46,863 nucleotides of DNA from Comamonadaceae bacterium (GTDB lineage Bacteria; Pseudomonadota; Gammaproteobacteria; Burkholderiales; Burkholderiaceae_C). The stretch is taken from positions 1-46,863 of the forward strand of contig CANJQN010000030.1 in assembly GCA_947476465.1 (NCBI GenBank), in the 5' to 3' direction. Shown piece by piece: positions 20,201 to 27,237 of the stretch. The notes beneath the pieces are model-generated. The model had not been told where the DNA came from and did no database searches. It was given only the letters and a program-made list of their open reading frames with translations. Positions within the stretch are counted from its first letter, which is position 1. Each line of letters opens with the position of its first letter. The translations under genes were made by a program, and so were the position numbers.

Positions 20201-20319
20201 CGCTCATGGTCGGCAGCGTCATGATGATCACCGACGCCCTCGGCCGCACCTGGGAGTTGATCACCCTCGAGGACGGCTCCGTGATCATGACGGCCACCCG
20301 GCGCAACCAGTGCGTGTGA
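11281..20319 (+). CDS. Two-partner secretion exoprotein (TpsA, FHA-like)
   Basis: A 3012-residue secreted filamentous adhesin-like protein. Residues 1-29 are a signal peptide (MKRFRVTTPRLSALAIAVQA, then ...VSVWALP). Residues about 30-180 form the TPS secretion domain, with NWQRFSIGSGE and the diagnostic FLINPSGIVVG near residue 107. The rest is a very long Gly/Ala/Ser/Thr/Val repeat region expected to fold as a right-handed beta-helix. From about 17300 it becomes regular modules of 35-55 residues with recurring GG-x-GA and GNQTV/GSQ-V signatures. Aromatic-rich loops interrupt the helix at about 14050, 15380, 17915, 18150, 18330, 18525 and 18740. The C-terminus has a CVNC motif and ends NQCV; no toxin domain is recognisable. 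The start at 11281 is supported by GAGGAG; TTG 11227 is not needed. Its transporter is encoded two genes downstream. The repeats raise a risk of assembly collapse. Confidence 0.9.
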   Translation: MKRFRVTTPRLSALAIAVQAACGVSVWALPQGATVVSGQVAISQPAANALQVNAGNGAIINWQRFSIGSGELTRFVQPSATSAVLNRVTGGEVSQLLGQLQSNGRVFLINPSGIVVGAGARIDTNSFVASTLDIADADFLAGRLRFLASAGAGGIRNEGVITAGPGGSIALIAPDIVNSGIIQTEGGNILLAAGRSIEITSSDLSGVRFEVQAPGDAVLNLGKLLADNGAVRAFAGTLQNSGVVRADRLVQGADGTVQLVASGDFTQTAGASVSASGLSGGQVTLQSQTGTTRVGGTLLATGSEGAGGQVQVLGERVALGANAVVDASGASGGGQILVGGDFQGANADVQNAQRVSVAAGAKLRADATAAGDGGRVIVWSDENTRFAGDLSAQGGALGGNGGFAEVSGKQNLEFTGTANLQAPRGTLGTLLLDPLDIVIASGSGIVPTVVDEFADFAPNTVTIDPLNLAALAANVILQAERDVFIKDTLALTTAGASLGVYAGGAAATNGNIYLESLETRAGGIVTQGGAVTLRATDVIGPGTISTSGGVVDIQTTGNLTYAGDIVSGGAAVNLVSASNLTYGGVIQSGGGVVTLTSTDGGVYGAQVQSGSGEIGVNGNAGVSGGTFVTTGAISMTAAAGGINVDDVTASVLSLQARDSINASATVTDRINAASTNSYVSLYSMNGGPVRLGTVTSANAVYLDATYGLVQAAGGSVGAPYVSIDNYGAGSPVGSALAPLTLASATPIRLSMSGLYAPAYVAVDGATELSGLNLDGSVAGIGGLTLTGGANISGWSFGATGDVLNVSGAASQNFGNGFNLSVESGAVNIASLNLQGGGYLSLNTTGAVTLGNITTTRASGTGVSVTTGVCTYAYSVCNTSAPISIGSIDAGTAGVRLQTYDSGDVTASGSITAGSLNVTAGGLHAYGYSYYWGYLWQPTSNHIDLNAVTTTGSVTLRNSGDGNVRVGSLSAGDSVRVDAGQSNYYTLADGTVGQTTTAISITTAEATTQSGSFRVTNSGTGDITIAGPVNRSSNVNLTTTAGAIATDDITSANNVVFNATGGGITTGVVVGQSSTNLTATGDIVFDSIRSIGSDVNLTSYAGGITTRLDNAAVDVSANTNVTIRANDAVNGYIGDGAFANPMDIVSGTVSAITLSAGKDIGAMGSAVRLDTQGTIDITSLGGQYHATATDLVGVTGLRNVNNIRLSASASGVGIGNSAEFESLNLSMSASSDGDNFIIGDPFSGGNIIQAAGAGSTLNEFRFTSQGPGLLQFGDVSLTTAGLNQFTLTSGGSLIQGTGGIVAGHTQLTAAGPALVGDVTIANSVMDQFILSSQDNVYTGNVTARSMSISGANVTTGNLTSTGTLRGYYSGYAYSPRYGYSNYWTEELAVSAQGELVTGNVTSATSALLTAGNTVTIGDGTGTVSAGNTSTGYYSDLAKVWGGPTGAVYAGNVSGYNVQLQGGLALVGDVTGQSMTFTGGALTTGSVTAASSVNITGTAVTLGTTSTGSLTVSADSLTHTGTATATGNLNFTIAGGYAPTQNLSANQATITAAGDISIGQEVGGTGTLTAPRVLLTTTADSGGNINANLVNASDITLVADQGFAVNTGALMTNLGVTAQFDRAATANSYVSASALASDLRTIDSQNFYMYNNEGNVISASNSLLEPWVASAWNIRYTDTQTTAVVGGVGLSVYHGQGGNFDLSMASATDLTSVYFANPSYRAATVSLETGGSINLSNVRTNGGAVTALSRGADAVPDVSAAVTGGITVGNVITDASGTAGNVSLTTSRGDIVFDNPPLEVANRGISTSSQVDATPFDNPYGTVTLRAPLGSIGVEGAGGQLPVSYATALTLEAANTIHVSVTGALTTLNIDASADVAATGSVRVGNTSFVNQNDQTFQGLAIDRVGGNFQIAGVQGDAVTPGNLSVTARSGGIAVTGDIGNLASLTLNAAGGDLLLQAAGGALNVTATGAMNLTASRDLLIAAGSIAGETVSVTAGTMNLQAGQDLSILADGASAHVSTSTGSASYQTISAGRDLTLRGGTVADAHAEVNFFGGHYMQTVDVGRDFTVQGGSGADAYASFGVQNVLSYQYFNIDGNVNVSGGSATGAHAAVTSAVNYQYDTIGGDFALRAGTGANAKAEWVAHTGVSYQSGSIGGDLIVQAGNAVSGQGAGAFAKFAGGEQRFYNIGGAVSVTGGSATGNFAAISGTGSQELGTTYIYYNGGGTDAISVQGGSADGAYASIRATGSQYLYAGYDAANPAATGDITVTGGSGLNALAEIWAGSSQEVGSSDLYYYYVPTRNVTVAGGTGQGATATVHAGGSQSIYGSGNFGVTGGAGSGASAIVEAGGSQAVGSSYSSYYNGMFGRVEVLAGSGGTARLVSTGNQQVYSNGDIVVTGGSTAGMTASIESTAGNQTIGTSYNYYGATDPTDNITVQGGTGTGASAFISASTGQTVHAGGAITLTGGASGANAELTTTSGQQYVGHAATGYSNYYGYYYDNTDSITVTAAPAANARITSGGTQILQSAGDISFTSGAAATAQASAATGQTVLAFGAINLTGGANSGTGTEATGLLVTTSGNQSVTAGTGITMTGGTGATDVLIQNAGVGSQSVSAGGQLTLLANGPSTGDVAIDAGGNQTVTAGTSIVLQAAGAGTSDVVILAAADQSVTAGASILLLASGAASNKVAIDAGGNQTVFAGTNIALDNGAAAFMALEATGTQTVTAQSMTVSLSGTQAGAFAGLSSGSDQTIVLTGDDVTAGSATLTLANTNTGAGSKVGINSGGRLDLTVSDSNYDTAGLVQVGTASGTGRTEITAATDMTIVAGALTIQGGTTAAASSAVNAPNAMSISTLYGPTQLLAGLGGTASIDPAALTIVSNGTFLMQGGGSGGADSTITAGNFDLAATQGNLTLQNSVGLASIAATNFNYVGSQAVNLNGGTISVTGTGAVSVPGLCVNCPTNLIGNWTIDAFVPPPTDFVSLMVGSVMMITDALGRTWELITLEDGSVIMTATRRNQCV

Positions 20320-20320
20320 G

Positions 20321-21790
20321 ATGAACGACATGAACCTCAGCACCCGTTCCTTCGCTCGCAACATGCGCGCACTTTCCCTGGCTCTGGCCGGCACCGCCCT
20401 GGCTTTCGCCGCCGCCGCCCAGGCGCCGCAAGCGGGGGCGCCGTCCGCAGGCCAGATCACCCACCTGCAAGGCATGGCCACCGCCCAGGAGGGCGCCGGC
20501 AATTACCGGTTCCTGGGGCAGGGCGATTCGGTCAACGTGGGCGAGACCATCAACACCACCGACCGTGGGTTCGCGGTGGTCACGCTCAAGGACGGCACCA
20601 AGTTCACCCTGCGGCCGGCGACCTCGTTCACCATCGAGCGCTTCGAGCATGACCAGGGCGCCGAATCGGTCTGGATGCGCCTGTTCAAGGGCGGCGCGCG
20701 GATCGTCACCGGCTTGACCGGCAAGCGCAATCCGGCGGGCGTGCAACTGCGCACGACCACCGCCACCGTGGGCATTCGCGGCACCAGCTTCGACGCGCGC
20801 ATCTGCGGCGCCGACTGCCGCTCGGAAAGTTCTTCCCAGGCCAACTCCGGCACCGTCGTGCCGCCGGCCGTCACCCTGCCGGTCGCCGCGCGGGTGGTGC
20901 AGCTGTCGGGCGACGTCATCGCGTCCAACCCGGCGCGGGCCACCCGTACGCTGGCCACTGGCAGTGCACTGTACGAAGGTGAAGAGGTGCGCACCGGCCC
21001 TTCCGGGATCGTTGTGCTGGGCTTTCGAGACCAGTCCAAGGTGTCGATCAACCCCGCCACGGTCATGCGCATCAACGCCTTCAGCTTCGGCACCCCCCAA
21101 AAGCCCGATGGCGTCAACCTGGGGCTGTTGCGTGGTGGCATCCGCACGGTCACCGGCCTGATCGGGCGCGCCTCGCCCGAGTCGACCAAGATCCAGACAA
21201 CCACCTCCACCCTCGGGGCGCGCGGCACCGGCATGGACATCAGCTGCGAAGGCCCCTGTGTCGACCCCGAGCTTGGCCCGCAGCCGCCGCCGCCGCCACC
21301 CGGCCCGATTCCGCTGCCGCACGACGGCCTGTTCATGCTGACCTGGGAAGGCACGACGTTCTTCGAGCGTGGCCCACTGGACGTGCCGCTGGACCGTGCC
21401 GGCTTCATCGGCGCCGACGGCGTGCCGCGCATCCTGCAATCGGTGCCGGACTTCTTCCGTGCCTTTGGTTCGCCGCGGCCCGATGGCGTCGAGGTCGACT
21501 GGCTGCGCTTGTTCGCCAGCATGGACCCAGCCGGCGCCAACGGCTTGTACATCTACGTGCGCGACGGCCACGTGTACATTACGTCCGGCGGCAAGACCGT
21601 GGACCTTGGCCCGGGTGAGGCGGGCTACTCGGGCGCCGACGGTCAGGCCGAGCGCATCCAGCCCGTGCCCTTGTTCCTGCGGCTGGATCCGTTCCCGATT
21701 CCCGAGCTGTTCACCCAGTCCGACCAACCGCTGCTGCAACTGTTCGGTGTGACCCTGGGCCAGCCGGGGCAGGAAATTTGCAGGCTGTGA
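20321..21790 (+). CDS. Periplasmic protein with two FecR domains
   Basis: A 489-residue exported protein with an alanine-rich signal peptide (residues about 15-37). Two FecR-type domains follow, about residues 50-165 and 190-310. Both show the pattern G-x-x-V-x-x-G-x-x-I-x-T and end in a matching sequence with a CxxxC pair (RGTSFDARICGADC and RGTGMDISCEGPC). A proline-rich linker leads to a 170-residue C-terminal part I do not recognise. FecR domains outside iron signalling occur in exported proteins of unclear function. No sigma factor or transmembrane segment is present, so a FecR-style signalling role is unlikely. Its position between the tpsA and tpsB genes, 1 nt after one and 2 nt before the other, implies work with the exoprotein, perhaps as a periplasmic chaperone or surface anchor. 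Confidence 0.85.
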   Translation: MNDMNLSTRSFARNMRALSLALAGTALAFAAAAQAPQAGAPSAGQITHLQGMATAQEGAGNYRFLGQGDSVNVGETINTTDRGFAVVTLKDGTKFTLRPATSFTIERFEHDQGAESVWMRLFKGGARIVTGLTGKRNPAGVQLRTTTATVGIRGTSFDARICGADCRSESSSQANSGTVVPPAVTLPVAARVVQLSGDVIASNPARATRTLATGSALYEGEEVRTGPSGIVVLGFRDQSKVSINPATVMRINAFSFGTPQKPDGVNLGLLRGGIRTVTGLIGRASPESTKIQTTTSTLGARGTGMDISCEGPCVDPELGPQPPPPPPGPIPLPHDGLFMLTWEGTTFFERGPLDVPLDRAGFIGADGVPRILQSVPDFFRAFGSPRPDGVEVDWLRLFASMDPAGANGLYIYVRDGHVYITSGGKTVDLGPGEAGYSGADGQAERIQPVPLFLRLDPFPIPELFTQSDQPLLQLFGVTLGQPGQEICRL

Positions 21791-21792
21791 CC

Positions 21793-23370
21793 ATGAAGAA
21801 AACCAAACTGACCTCCCTGGCCCTGGCGGCCCTGCTCACCGCCGCGGCCGCGCCGGCCCTGGCCCAGACGCCCGCGCCGACGGCGCCACCCGAGCCCACG
21901 CTGGAGGTGCGCCGCTACGTGATCGAAGGCGCGCTGCCCCTGAGTGACTCCGAGGTCAGCGCTACCCTGGCGCCCTTCACCGGGCCCGGCCGCACCATGA
22001 GCGACATCCAGCGCGCCGCCGAGGCCATCGAGCAGCGTCTGCGCGCCAACGGCCAGGCCTTTCACCGCCTGTTCGTGCCGGCCCAGCGCCCCATCAACGG
22101 CGAGATCCGCCTGCAGGTGGTGACGTTCAAACTGGGGCAGGTCGAGGTGGCGGGCAACCGCAATTTCGACACACCGAACGTCCGTGCCAGCCTGCCCACC
22201 CTGGTGGAAGGGCAGGCGCCCGAGGTCAGTCAACTGGGCGCCGACATCAGCGCCAGCAACACCAACCCGGCCAAGCAGGTCAGCGTCACCTTCCGAGAGT
22301 CACGCCAGCCCAACACCGTCGACGCGCTTGTGCGCGTGCAGGACTCCTCCCCCGTCGCCTTCATCGCCTCGCTCACCGCCAACCAGCACGTCACGGGCGG
22401 CACCAACCCCGGCAACATCGTGCGGCTGACGGGCGCGTTCCAGCACGCGAACCTGTTCAACCGCGATCACGTGATGACGCTGTCGTACTCGACCGATCCG
22501 CGCAATGTGAGCGAAATGACCCTGCTGGGCGCGTACTACCAGATCCCCCTGTACGGCACGGGCATGACCGCCTCGGCCTACTACACCCAGTCGGACATCA
22601 ACTCGGGGCGCGTGCAGCAGGGCGCTGGCTTTTTCGACGTCAGCGGCAGCGGGCGCTTCTATGGCCTTCGCCTGACCAAGGCCCTGGCCCGTACCGGCAG
22701 CCTGCAGCCGACGCTCAGCATTGCTTTTGACGAACGCATCTTCGAGAACAGCACCACCTTCAACGGCGCCCAGATCCAGCCCGATGTGAGCTCGCGAGTG
22801 GCCTCTGTGCAGGCCAGCCTTCGTGACGACACCAGCTGGGGCACCTGGAGTGCGACGCTGGAGCATGCGGTCAACGTTGGCGGCGGCACGAACAACACCG
22901 ACCTCACACATGGAGCCAATGGCGGCGAGCGCGACTGGCGCCTGTGGCGCTACAACGCCGAGGTGACGGCACCCCTGTCGAACTGGCAGGTGATGGGCCG
23001 CGTGCGTGGACAAAGCTCCAGCAATTTGCTGGTCAGTGGCGAGCAGTTCGGTCTGGGCGGCGCGAACTCCGTGCGCGGCTTTGGCGACCGCGCCGTCGCG
23101 GGCGAGCAGGGCCACCAGTGGACTGTGGAGGTGACGGGCCCGGCCTTGGGCAGCACCGGCCTGCGTCCTGTGGTCTTCGCCGACGCTGGCCGCGCACTGG
23201 CCCGCGCCACCGGCGTGACCGAGTCGATCTCCAGCGCCGGTGTGGGTGTGCGCTGGTACCGGAGCAATTTCCAAGTCTCGCTCGACCTGGCCAAGGTGAT
23301 TGACGATGTGTCCACGGCCACCGGTTCCAGGCCCGTGCGCCTGAACCTCGCCGTGGTCAGCCGGTTCTGA
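21793..23370 (+). CDS. TpsB outer-membrane transporter (ShlB/FhaC/HecB family)
   Basis: The 525-residue protein moves the exoprotein across the outer membrane. A signal peptide (residues 1-25, cleavage near LAQTP) is followed by two POTRA-like domains (about 35-110 and 115-190, with the INGEIRLQVVTFKLGQVEVAG junction). A 16-stranded barrel then ends in a C-terminal aromatic residue (VVSRF). The family-defining NSVRGFGD loop, at about residues 425-432, is intact. ATG 21793 follows the FecR stop by 2 nt; TTG 21778 is an unlikely alternative. The order tpsA-fecR-tpsB differs from the more common B-A order but leaves no doubt that the three form one secretion unit. Confidence 0.93.
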   Translation: MKKTKLTSLALAALLTAAAAPALAQTPAPTAPPEPTLEVRRYVIEGALPLSDSEVSATLAPFTGPGRTMSDIQRAAEAIEQRLRANGQAFHRLFVPAQRPINGEIRLQVVTFKLGQVEVAGNRNFDTPNVRASLPTLVEGQAPEVSQLGADISASNTNPAKQVSVTFRESRQPNTVDALVRVQDSSPVAFIASLTANQHVTGGTNPGNIVRLTGAFQHANLFNRDHVMTLSYSTDPRNVSEMTLLGAYYQIPLYGTGMTASAYYTQSDINSGRVQQGAGFFDVSGSGRFYGLRLTKALARTGSLQPTLSIAFDERIFENSTTFNGAQIQPDVSSRVASVQASLRDDTSWGTWSATLEHAVNVGGGTNNTDLTHGANGGERDWRLWRYNAEVTAPLSNWQVMGRVRGQSSSNLLVSGEQFGLGGANSVRGFGDRAVAGEQGHQWTVEVTGPALGSTGLRPVVFADAGRALARATGVTESISSAGVGVRWYRSNFQVSLDLAKVIDDVSTATGSRPVRLNLAVVSRF

Positions 23371-23394
23371 AACAGGGACTGTGTACCTCGGGCC

Positions 23395-23445
23395 TCAGTT
23401 GGAAAATTTTCAAGTAACCTAAAAATTACTTTGTAAAACGTTTGT
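23395..23445 (+). promoter_or_regulatory. AT-rich promoter region with inverted repeat
   Basis: This is one of the most AT-rich tracts in the window. AAGTAA (23412-23417) and TTACTT (23426-23431) are inverted around CCTAAAAA, with AAAATTTT just before. It probably holds the promoter of the phosphatase operon, but no hexamer pair with good spacing stands out. The inverted repeat could be an operator. Confidence 0.45.
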
Positions 23446-23531
23446 CAGCGTTTATGCTGCTCTTCCATGAGGAGAGAGCAGATCACGCACCGCACGCATT
23501 TCGCGGCTGGCCCGGGCGGCAAGGGCATCGT

Positions 23532-25550
23532 GTGAAGCCCGCCGAACTGCGGTTCTTCCGCAACTACAACCGCACCATCGGCATCGCCTATGCGGCTTTG
23601 CTGCTGGGGCTGGCGGGCTTTTTCGCCTACCAGCTGCAGGTGAATATGCGCAAGGAGGTGGCCTTCATCCAGGGCGAGGTGGAGCGCCACGGCCAGCTGA
23701 TGGAGTTCGTGCTGCGCTCATCCACCGACCAGGTCGAGGCCTTGCGCATGGCCGCCGGACGCTCCGTCGCCAGCGAGGACCGGGCTGCTCGCCGCTGCGG
23801 CAACGGTGATCAGTTGGGCCCATCGAGGCAATTGCGCGACGGCGCAAACGGCTTCAATCGCGACGGCCTGATCGACCGCGACGCGGGCGGCAACCTCGTC
23901 GGCGAAGGACGCTTGGCCGGGCGCGACGCTGCCTTCTACTGCGACCTGGAGTCGGCCCTGGCGCTCGACGGCCACCTGCGCTCCTTGGCCTTCCACCTGC
24001 CCAATGCGGCGCGCACACGCTTTGTCTCGGCGCAAGGCTTTCACATGGTGGCGCCGTGGCGGCCCGCGCGCGAGATCCCGTTCGAGCGCCGCCTGTATGA
24101 AGACCCGGTGTGGCGCGCCGGCCAGCCGGGCGCCAACCCGGACCGAGTGAAGTACTGGGCCCCGGTGGTGTTTGGCGGTCAAGATGTCGGCCTGCTCGCA
24201 CCGGTGGCCGCGCCGGTGTACGACCGGGACCGCTTCATGGGTGTGCTGGCCGTCGACATGAGCCTGGACTACCTGCACCGGGTCAACGCCAGTTTCGGCT
24301 ACCCGCTGGGCGCCGTCTCACTGGTCGACGGCGAGGGCCGGGTGCTGGCCCACCCGGGCTTGTATGCCGATCCGCTGTCGGTGCAGTCGCCGGCGCGGTT
24401 GCAGCAGGTTTTTTCGTCCGCGGTGCTGCCCTCGGTGCAGTCGCTGGCCGAGCTGCCCGATGGCCAAGCGGTGCTGCAGGGTGGCACCTTGCTGATTCGC
24501 CATGCCTTCAGCGCCGCGCCGTGGCAGATGGTCTACAGCGTGCCGCGCAGCGAGCTGTGGGCCAAGCTGCTGCTCGAGCGCGCGCCCAGCATGCTGGTGG
24601 TGCTGCTGGGCATGGGTTTATTGATGGTGATCACCTACGTGGTGAGTTCGCGCGAATTCGTCGGCCCTGCGGCCAAGCTGGTCACGCACCTGGTGGCTGA
24701 ATCCAACTTTCAGCCGATGCCGGTGCCCAAGGTGCCCAAGGCCTGGCGGCCGTGGTTCGACGCCATCACCCGGGCCTTTCGGCAGTCGGTCGAGCTCACG
24801 CTGCTGCGCAAGGAGCTGGACATCGCTGCGCGCATGCAGCAGTCCATCCTGCCGCGCCACTGGCCCGACGATCCGCGCTTCAACATGTGGGGCACGACGG
24901 TGGCGGCCCGCGAGGTGGGGGGCGACTTCTACGACCACTTCGCGCTGGCGGGCGGCCGCTGCGCGATGGTGGTGGCCGATGTGAGCGGCAAGGGGATCGG
25001 CGCGGGCCTGTTCGCCATGGTGTCCAAGACCCTGCTGCGCTCGGTGGCCACGCAGCGCCAGGCCGCACCGTCCGAGGTGGCGCTGCATGTGAACAACGGC
25101 CTGTGCGCGGACAACGACACCAGCATGTTCGTGACCACCTTCCACGGGCAGTACGACCCGGCCACGGGCCGCATGGCTTATGTGAATGCGGGCCATCCGC
25201 CGCCCCTGCTGATCGCCGCCGATGGCGCCACCGGGTGGCTGCCCGCGACCAGCGGCACGGCCTTCGGCGTGATGGAGGACCTCAGCTACAAGGAGGCGCA
25301 GTGGCAGCTGGCCCCGGGCGACACGCTGCTGATGTACACCGACGGCGTTTCCGAGGCCGAAAACGCCCACGGCGAACAGTTCGGCATGGAGCGCCTGCAG
25401 GCCTTGTTCGAGCGGCAGCCCACCACCGGGCCGCGCGAGGCGATCGAGCGCGTGCTCAAGGCGGTCAATGACTTCGCCAGCGGCACCCCGCAGTTTGACG
25501 ACATCACCTGCATGGCGGTGCATTGCGATCGGCTGGGGGAGGGGCCATGA
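23532..25550 (+). CDS. Membrane sensor with SpoIIE/PP2C serine phosphatase output
   Basis: A 672-residue inner-membrane protein. TM1 spans about residues 17-34. An extracytoplasmic sensor of about 310 residues follows, resembling a double-Cache domain (RVKYWAPVVFGGQDVGLLAPVAAPVYDRD...GVLAVDMSL). TM2 (VVLLGMGLLMVITYVV) is near residue 365. The cytoplasmic phosphatase carries the RsbU/SpoIIE metal motifs REVGGDFYDHF, VADVSGKGIGAGLF, NAGHPPPLL, YTDGVSEAEN and FDDITCMA. Such proteins usually dephosphorylate an anti-sigma-antagonist (STAS) protein; no STAS or anti-sigma kinase is in the window, so the substrate is unknown. The start is GTG 23532 by resemblance; ATG 23454 would add 26 residues. The stop overlaps the next gene (ATGA), heading a five-gene coupled unit. 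Confidence 0.88.
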   Translation: MKPAELRFFRNYNRTIGIAYAALLLGLAGFFAYQLQVNMRKEVAFIQGEVERHGQLMEFVLRSSTDQVEALRMAAGRSVASEDRAARRCGNGDQLGPSRQLRDGANGFNRDGLIDRDAGGNLVGEGRLAGRDAAFYCDLESALALDGHLRSLAFHLPNAARTRFVSAQGFHMVAPWRPAREIPFERRLYEDPVWRAGQPGANPDRVKYWAPVVFGGQDVGLLAPVAAPVYDRDRFMGVLAVDMSLDYLHRVNASFGYPLGAVSLVDGEGRVLAHPGLYADPLSVQSPARLQQVFSSAVLPSVQSLAELPDGQAVLQGGTLLIRHAFSAAPWQMVYSVPRSELWAKLLLERAPSMLVVLLGMGLLMVITYVVSSREFVGPAAKLVTHLVAESNFQPMPVPKVPKAWRPWFDAITRAFRQSVELTLLRKELDIAARMQQSILPRHWPDDPRFNMWGTTVAAREVGGDFYDHFALAGGRCAMVVADVSGKGIGAGLFAMVSKTLLRSVATQRQAAPSEVALHVNNGLCADNDTSMFVTTFHGQYDPATGRMAYVNAGHPPPLLIAADGATGWLPATSGTAFGVMEDLSYKEAQWQLAPGDTLLMYTDGVSEAENAHGEQFGMERLQALFERQPTTGPREAIERVLKAVNDFASGTPQFDDITCMAVHCDRLGEGP

Positions 25551-26434
25551 CGCGCTGGATGCTCGTGGCGGCACTGGTAGCGCAACTGCTGTGGGCGGCT
25601 GCGCCCGCCGTCGCAGACACGCTGGACGACATTCAAAAGCGCGGCAAGCTGGTCGTCGGGGTCAAGAAGGACGTGCCGCTGTGGGGACAGATCGACCCGA
25701 AGACGGGCGAGCTGGTGGGCTTGGAGCCGGATCTGGCGGCCGATCTGGCGGCGCGGCTGGGGGTGAAGCTGAAACTGGTGGGCGTGCTGACCGCCGAGCG
25801 CATCGAGGCCGTCGAGCAGCGTAGGGTTGACGTGCTGATCGCCACCCTGTCGGACACGCCAGAGCGCCGCAAGCGCATGACCCTCGTGTCCCCGCACTAC
25901 TACGCCTCGGGTGCGAACGTGCTGGTCCGCCGGCAAGCCGCTTTGAAGTCTTGGCAGGAGCTTCGCAACCGGCGCCTGTGCGGCCGGCGCGGTGCGTTCT
26001 ACAACCGCAGCATCACCGTGAACTACGGCGTCGACGTGGTGGCCCTCTACAGCAACGGCCTCGCACTGGAGGCGCTGCGCGATGGGCGATGCGAAGCGGT
26101 CTTGTACGACGACACCAACATCGTTGCCATGCTGCAGGAGCCACAGTGGTCACGGGCCTTTGAGATGCCCTTGCCCACGGTTCATGTGGCGCCCTGGTCG
26201 GTGGCCGTTCACAAGGCGGAGGCCGGGGGACGGCTTGAGCGTGCGGTGTCGCAAGCCATTGCTGACTGGCATCGCAGCGGCCAGCTCATGGCGCTGGAGC
26301 GCAAATGGAGCATCCCCGTTTCGCACTTCACGCGGCAGATGAACCGGACCTGGAACCGCCGCGACCGGGATCGTTTTTACTGCGGCGATCCGGCCGCTGA
26401 TGCTGCGTCAACGATGCCGCGGGAGTGCCTGTGA
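25547..26434 (+). CDS. Family-3 solute-binding protein
   Basis: A 295-residue periplasmic binding protein of the polar amino-acid type: signal peptide 1-24 (ending AVADTLDDI), then GKLVVGVKKDVPLWGQ, GLEPDLAADLAARLGV, DVLIATLSDTPERRKRM and SPHYYASGANVLV. Two cysteines in RLCGRRGAFYN and DGRCEAVLYD could form a lobe-closing disulfide. A further C-terminal Cys pair (FYCGDP...PRECL) recurs in the second binding protein of this operon. The usual proline-aromatic pair after the first strand is replaced by VPLWGQ, so the ligand may be unusual. It overlaps both neighbours by 4 nt. Confidence 0.85.
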   Translation: MTRWMLVAALVAQLLWAAAPAVADTLDDIQKRGKLVVGVKKDVPLWGQIDPKTGELVGLEPDLAADLAARLGVKLKLVGVLTAERIEAVEQRRVDVLIATLSDTPERRKRMTLVSPHYYASGANVLVRRQAALKSWQELRNRRLCGRRGAFYNRSITVNYGVDVVALYSNGLALEALRDGRCEAVLYDDTNIVAMLQEPQWSRAFEMPLPTVHVAPWSVAVHKAEAGGRLERAVSQAIADWHRSGQLMALERKWSIPVSHFTRQMNRTWNRRDRDRFYCGDPAADAASTMPRECL

Positions 26435-27237
26435 GCTCCGCGGCGCCGGCAGGCTCGCGCGAGCGCATGCGCGAGCTGTACGACTCCTATTACCAGTCGC
26501 ACGACTACGACCGGCGCTACCCCCGACCCAACCTGGGCACGCTCGACTTCCTGTTGCGCCACGGCGTGGCCCGGGCGCGGCGCATCGCGGACGTGGGCTG
26601 CGGCAATGGCCGCTATGCACTGCCGCTGCTGGATCGGGGAAACGCCGATCTGGTGGCATGTGACATCTCGCAGGCCGCGGTCGATGCATTCACACTGCGC
26701 CTTGCGCACACACCGCATGCCCGTCGTGTCCAGCTCGTGGCCGGCGGCCCAGAGGCGCTGCCGCGCGAACCGGGCTTTGACTTCATCGTGATGCTGTTTG
26801 GCGTTCTGAGCCACATCGTCCCGCGCGAGGGCCGCATCGAAGCCCTGCGGCAGTTGGGCCTGCGGGCGGCCCCTGACGCGCGCCTGCTGTTGTCGGTTCC
26901 CAGTCGTTGGCGGCGCCGGCCGGTGGAGCTGTTGGCGTCGCTGCTGCGCGGGAGCGGCGGGTTCGGCGACATCGAGTTCACGCGGCTGATCTCGGGCCGC
27001 CCGCAGACCTTCGACTATCACCTGTACACCGTGCGCGGGCTGCGGGCCGACCTTGCCGAGGCGGGTTGGGCGATCGAGTGCCTGGAAGCCGAGAGCCTGA
27101 TGCCCGAATGGCTGGTCACGCAGTGGCCATCATTGGGCCGGCTGGACCGGTGGGTCCAGCGCTTCCTGCCGGCGGCGCTCGGCTACGGCATCCGGGTGTC
27201 CGCGCGGCGGGCCTGCGCGTCCAGGCAAGCAAGCTGA
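26431..27237 (+). CDS. Class I SAM-dependent methyltransferase
   Basis: A 268-residue cytoplasmic methyltransferase. The SAM-binding motif I is clear (RIADVGCGNGRYALPLL, about residues 50-65), followed by an acidic strand end (LVACDISQAAVDAF) and a motif IV-like FIVMLFGVLSHIVPREGR. The remainder resembles the Methyltransf_11/25 group of small-molecule methylases, but no substrate can be read off. GTG 26431 has a GGGAG ribosome-binding site five bases upstream and overlaps the preceding stop as GTGA; GTG 26425 is an alternative. A methyltransferase between two binding-protein genes is unexpected and suggests a role linked to the imported or sensed compound, or modification of a partner. Confidence 0.82.
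   Translation: MSSAAPAGSRERMRELYDSYYQSHDYDRRYPRPNLGTLDFLLRHGVARARRIADVGCGNGRYALPLLDRGNADLVACDISQAAVDAFTLRLAHTPHARRVQLVAGGPEALPREPGFDFIVMLFGVLSHIVPREGRIEALRQLGLRAAPDARLLLSVPSRWRRRPVELLASLLRGSGGFGDIEFTRLISGRPQTFDYHLYTVRGLRADLAEAGWAIECLEAESLMPEWLVTQWPSLGRLDRWVQRFLPAALGYGIRVSARRACASRQAS

Noticed and set aside
11281..20319. Contact-dependent inhibition toxin (CdiA)
   Set aside because: No recognisable C-terminal toxin or VENN-type boundary, and no small immunity gene; the next gene is the FecR-like protein.
20321..21790. FecR iron-dicitrate anti-sigma signalling
   Set aside because: No transmembrane helix between cytoplasmic and periplasmic parts, no ECF sigma gene, no TonB receptor nearby.
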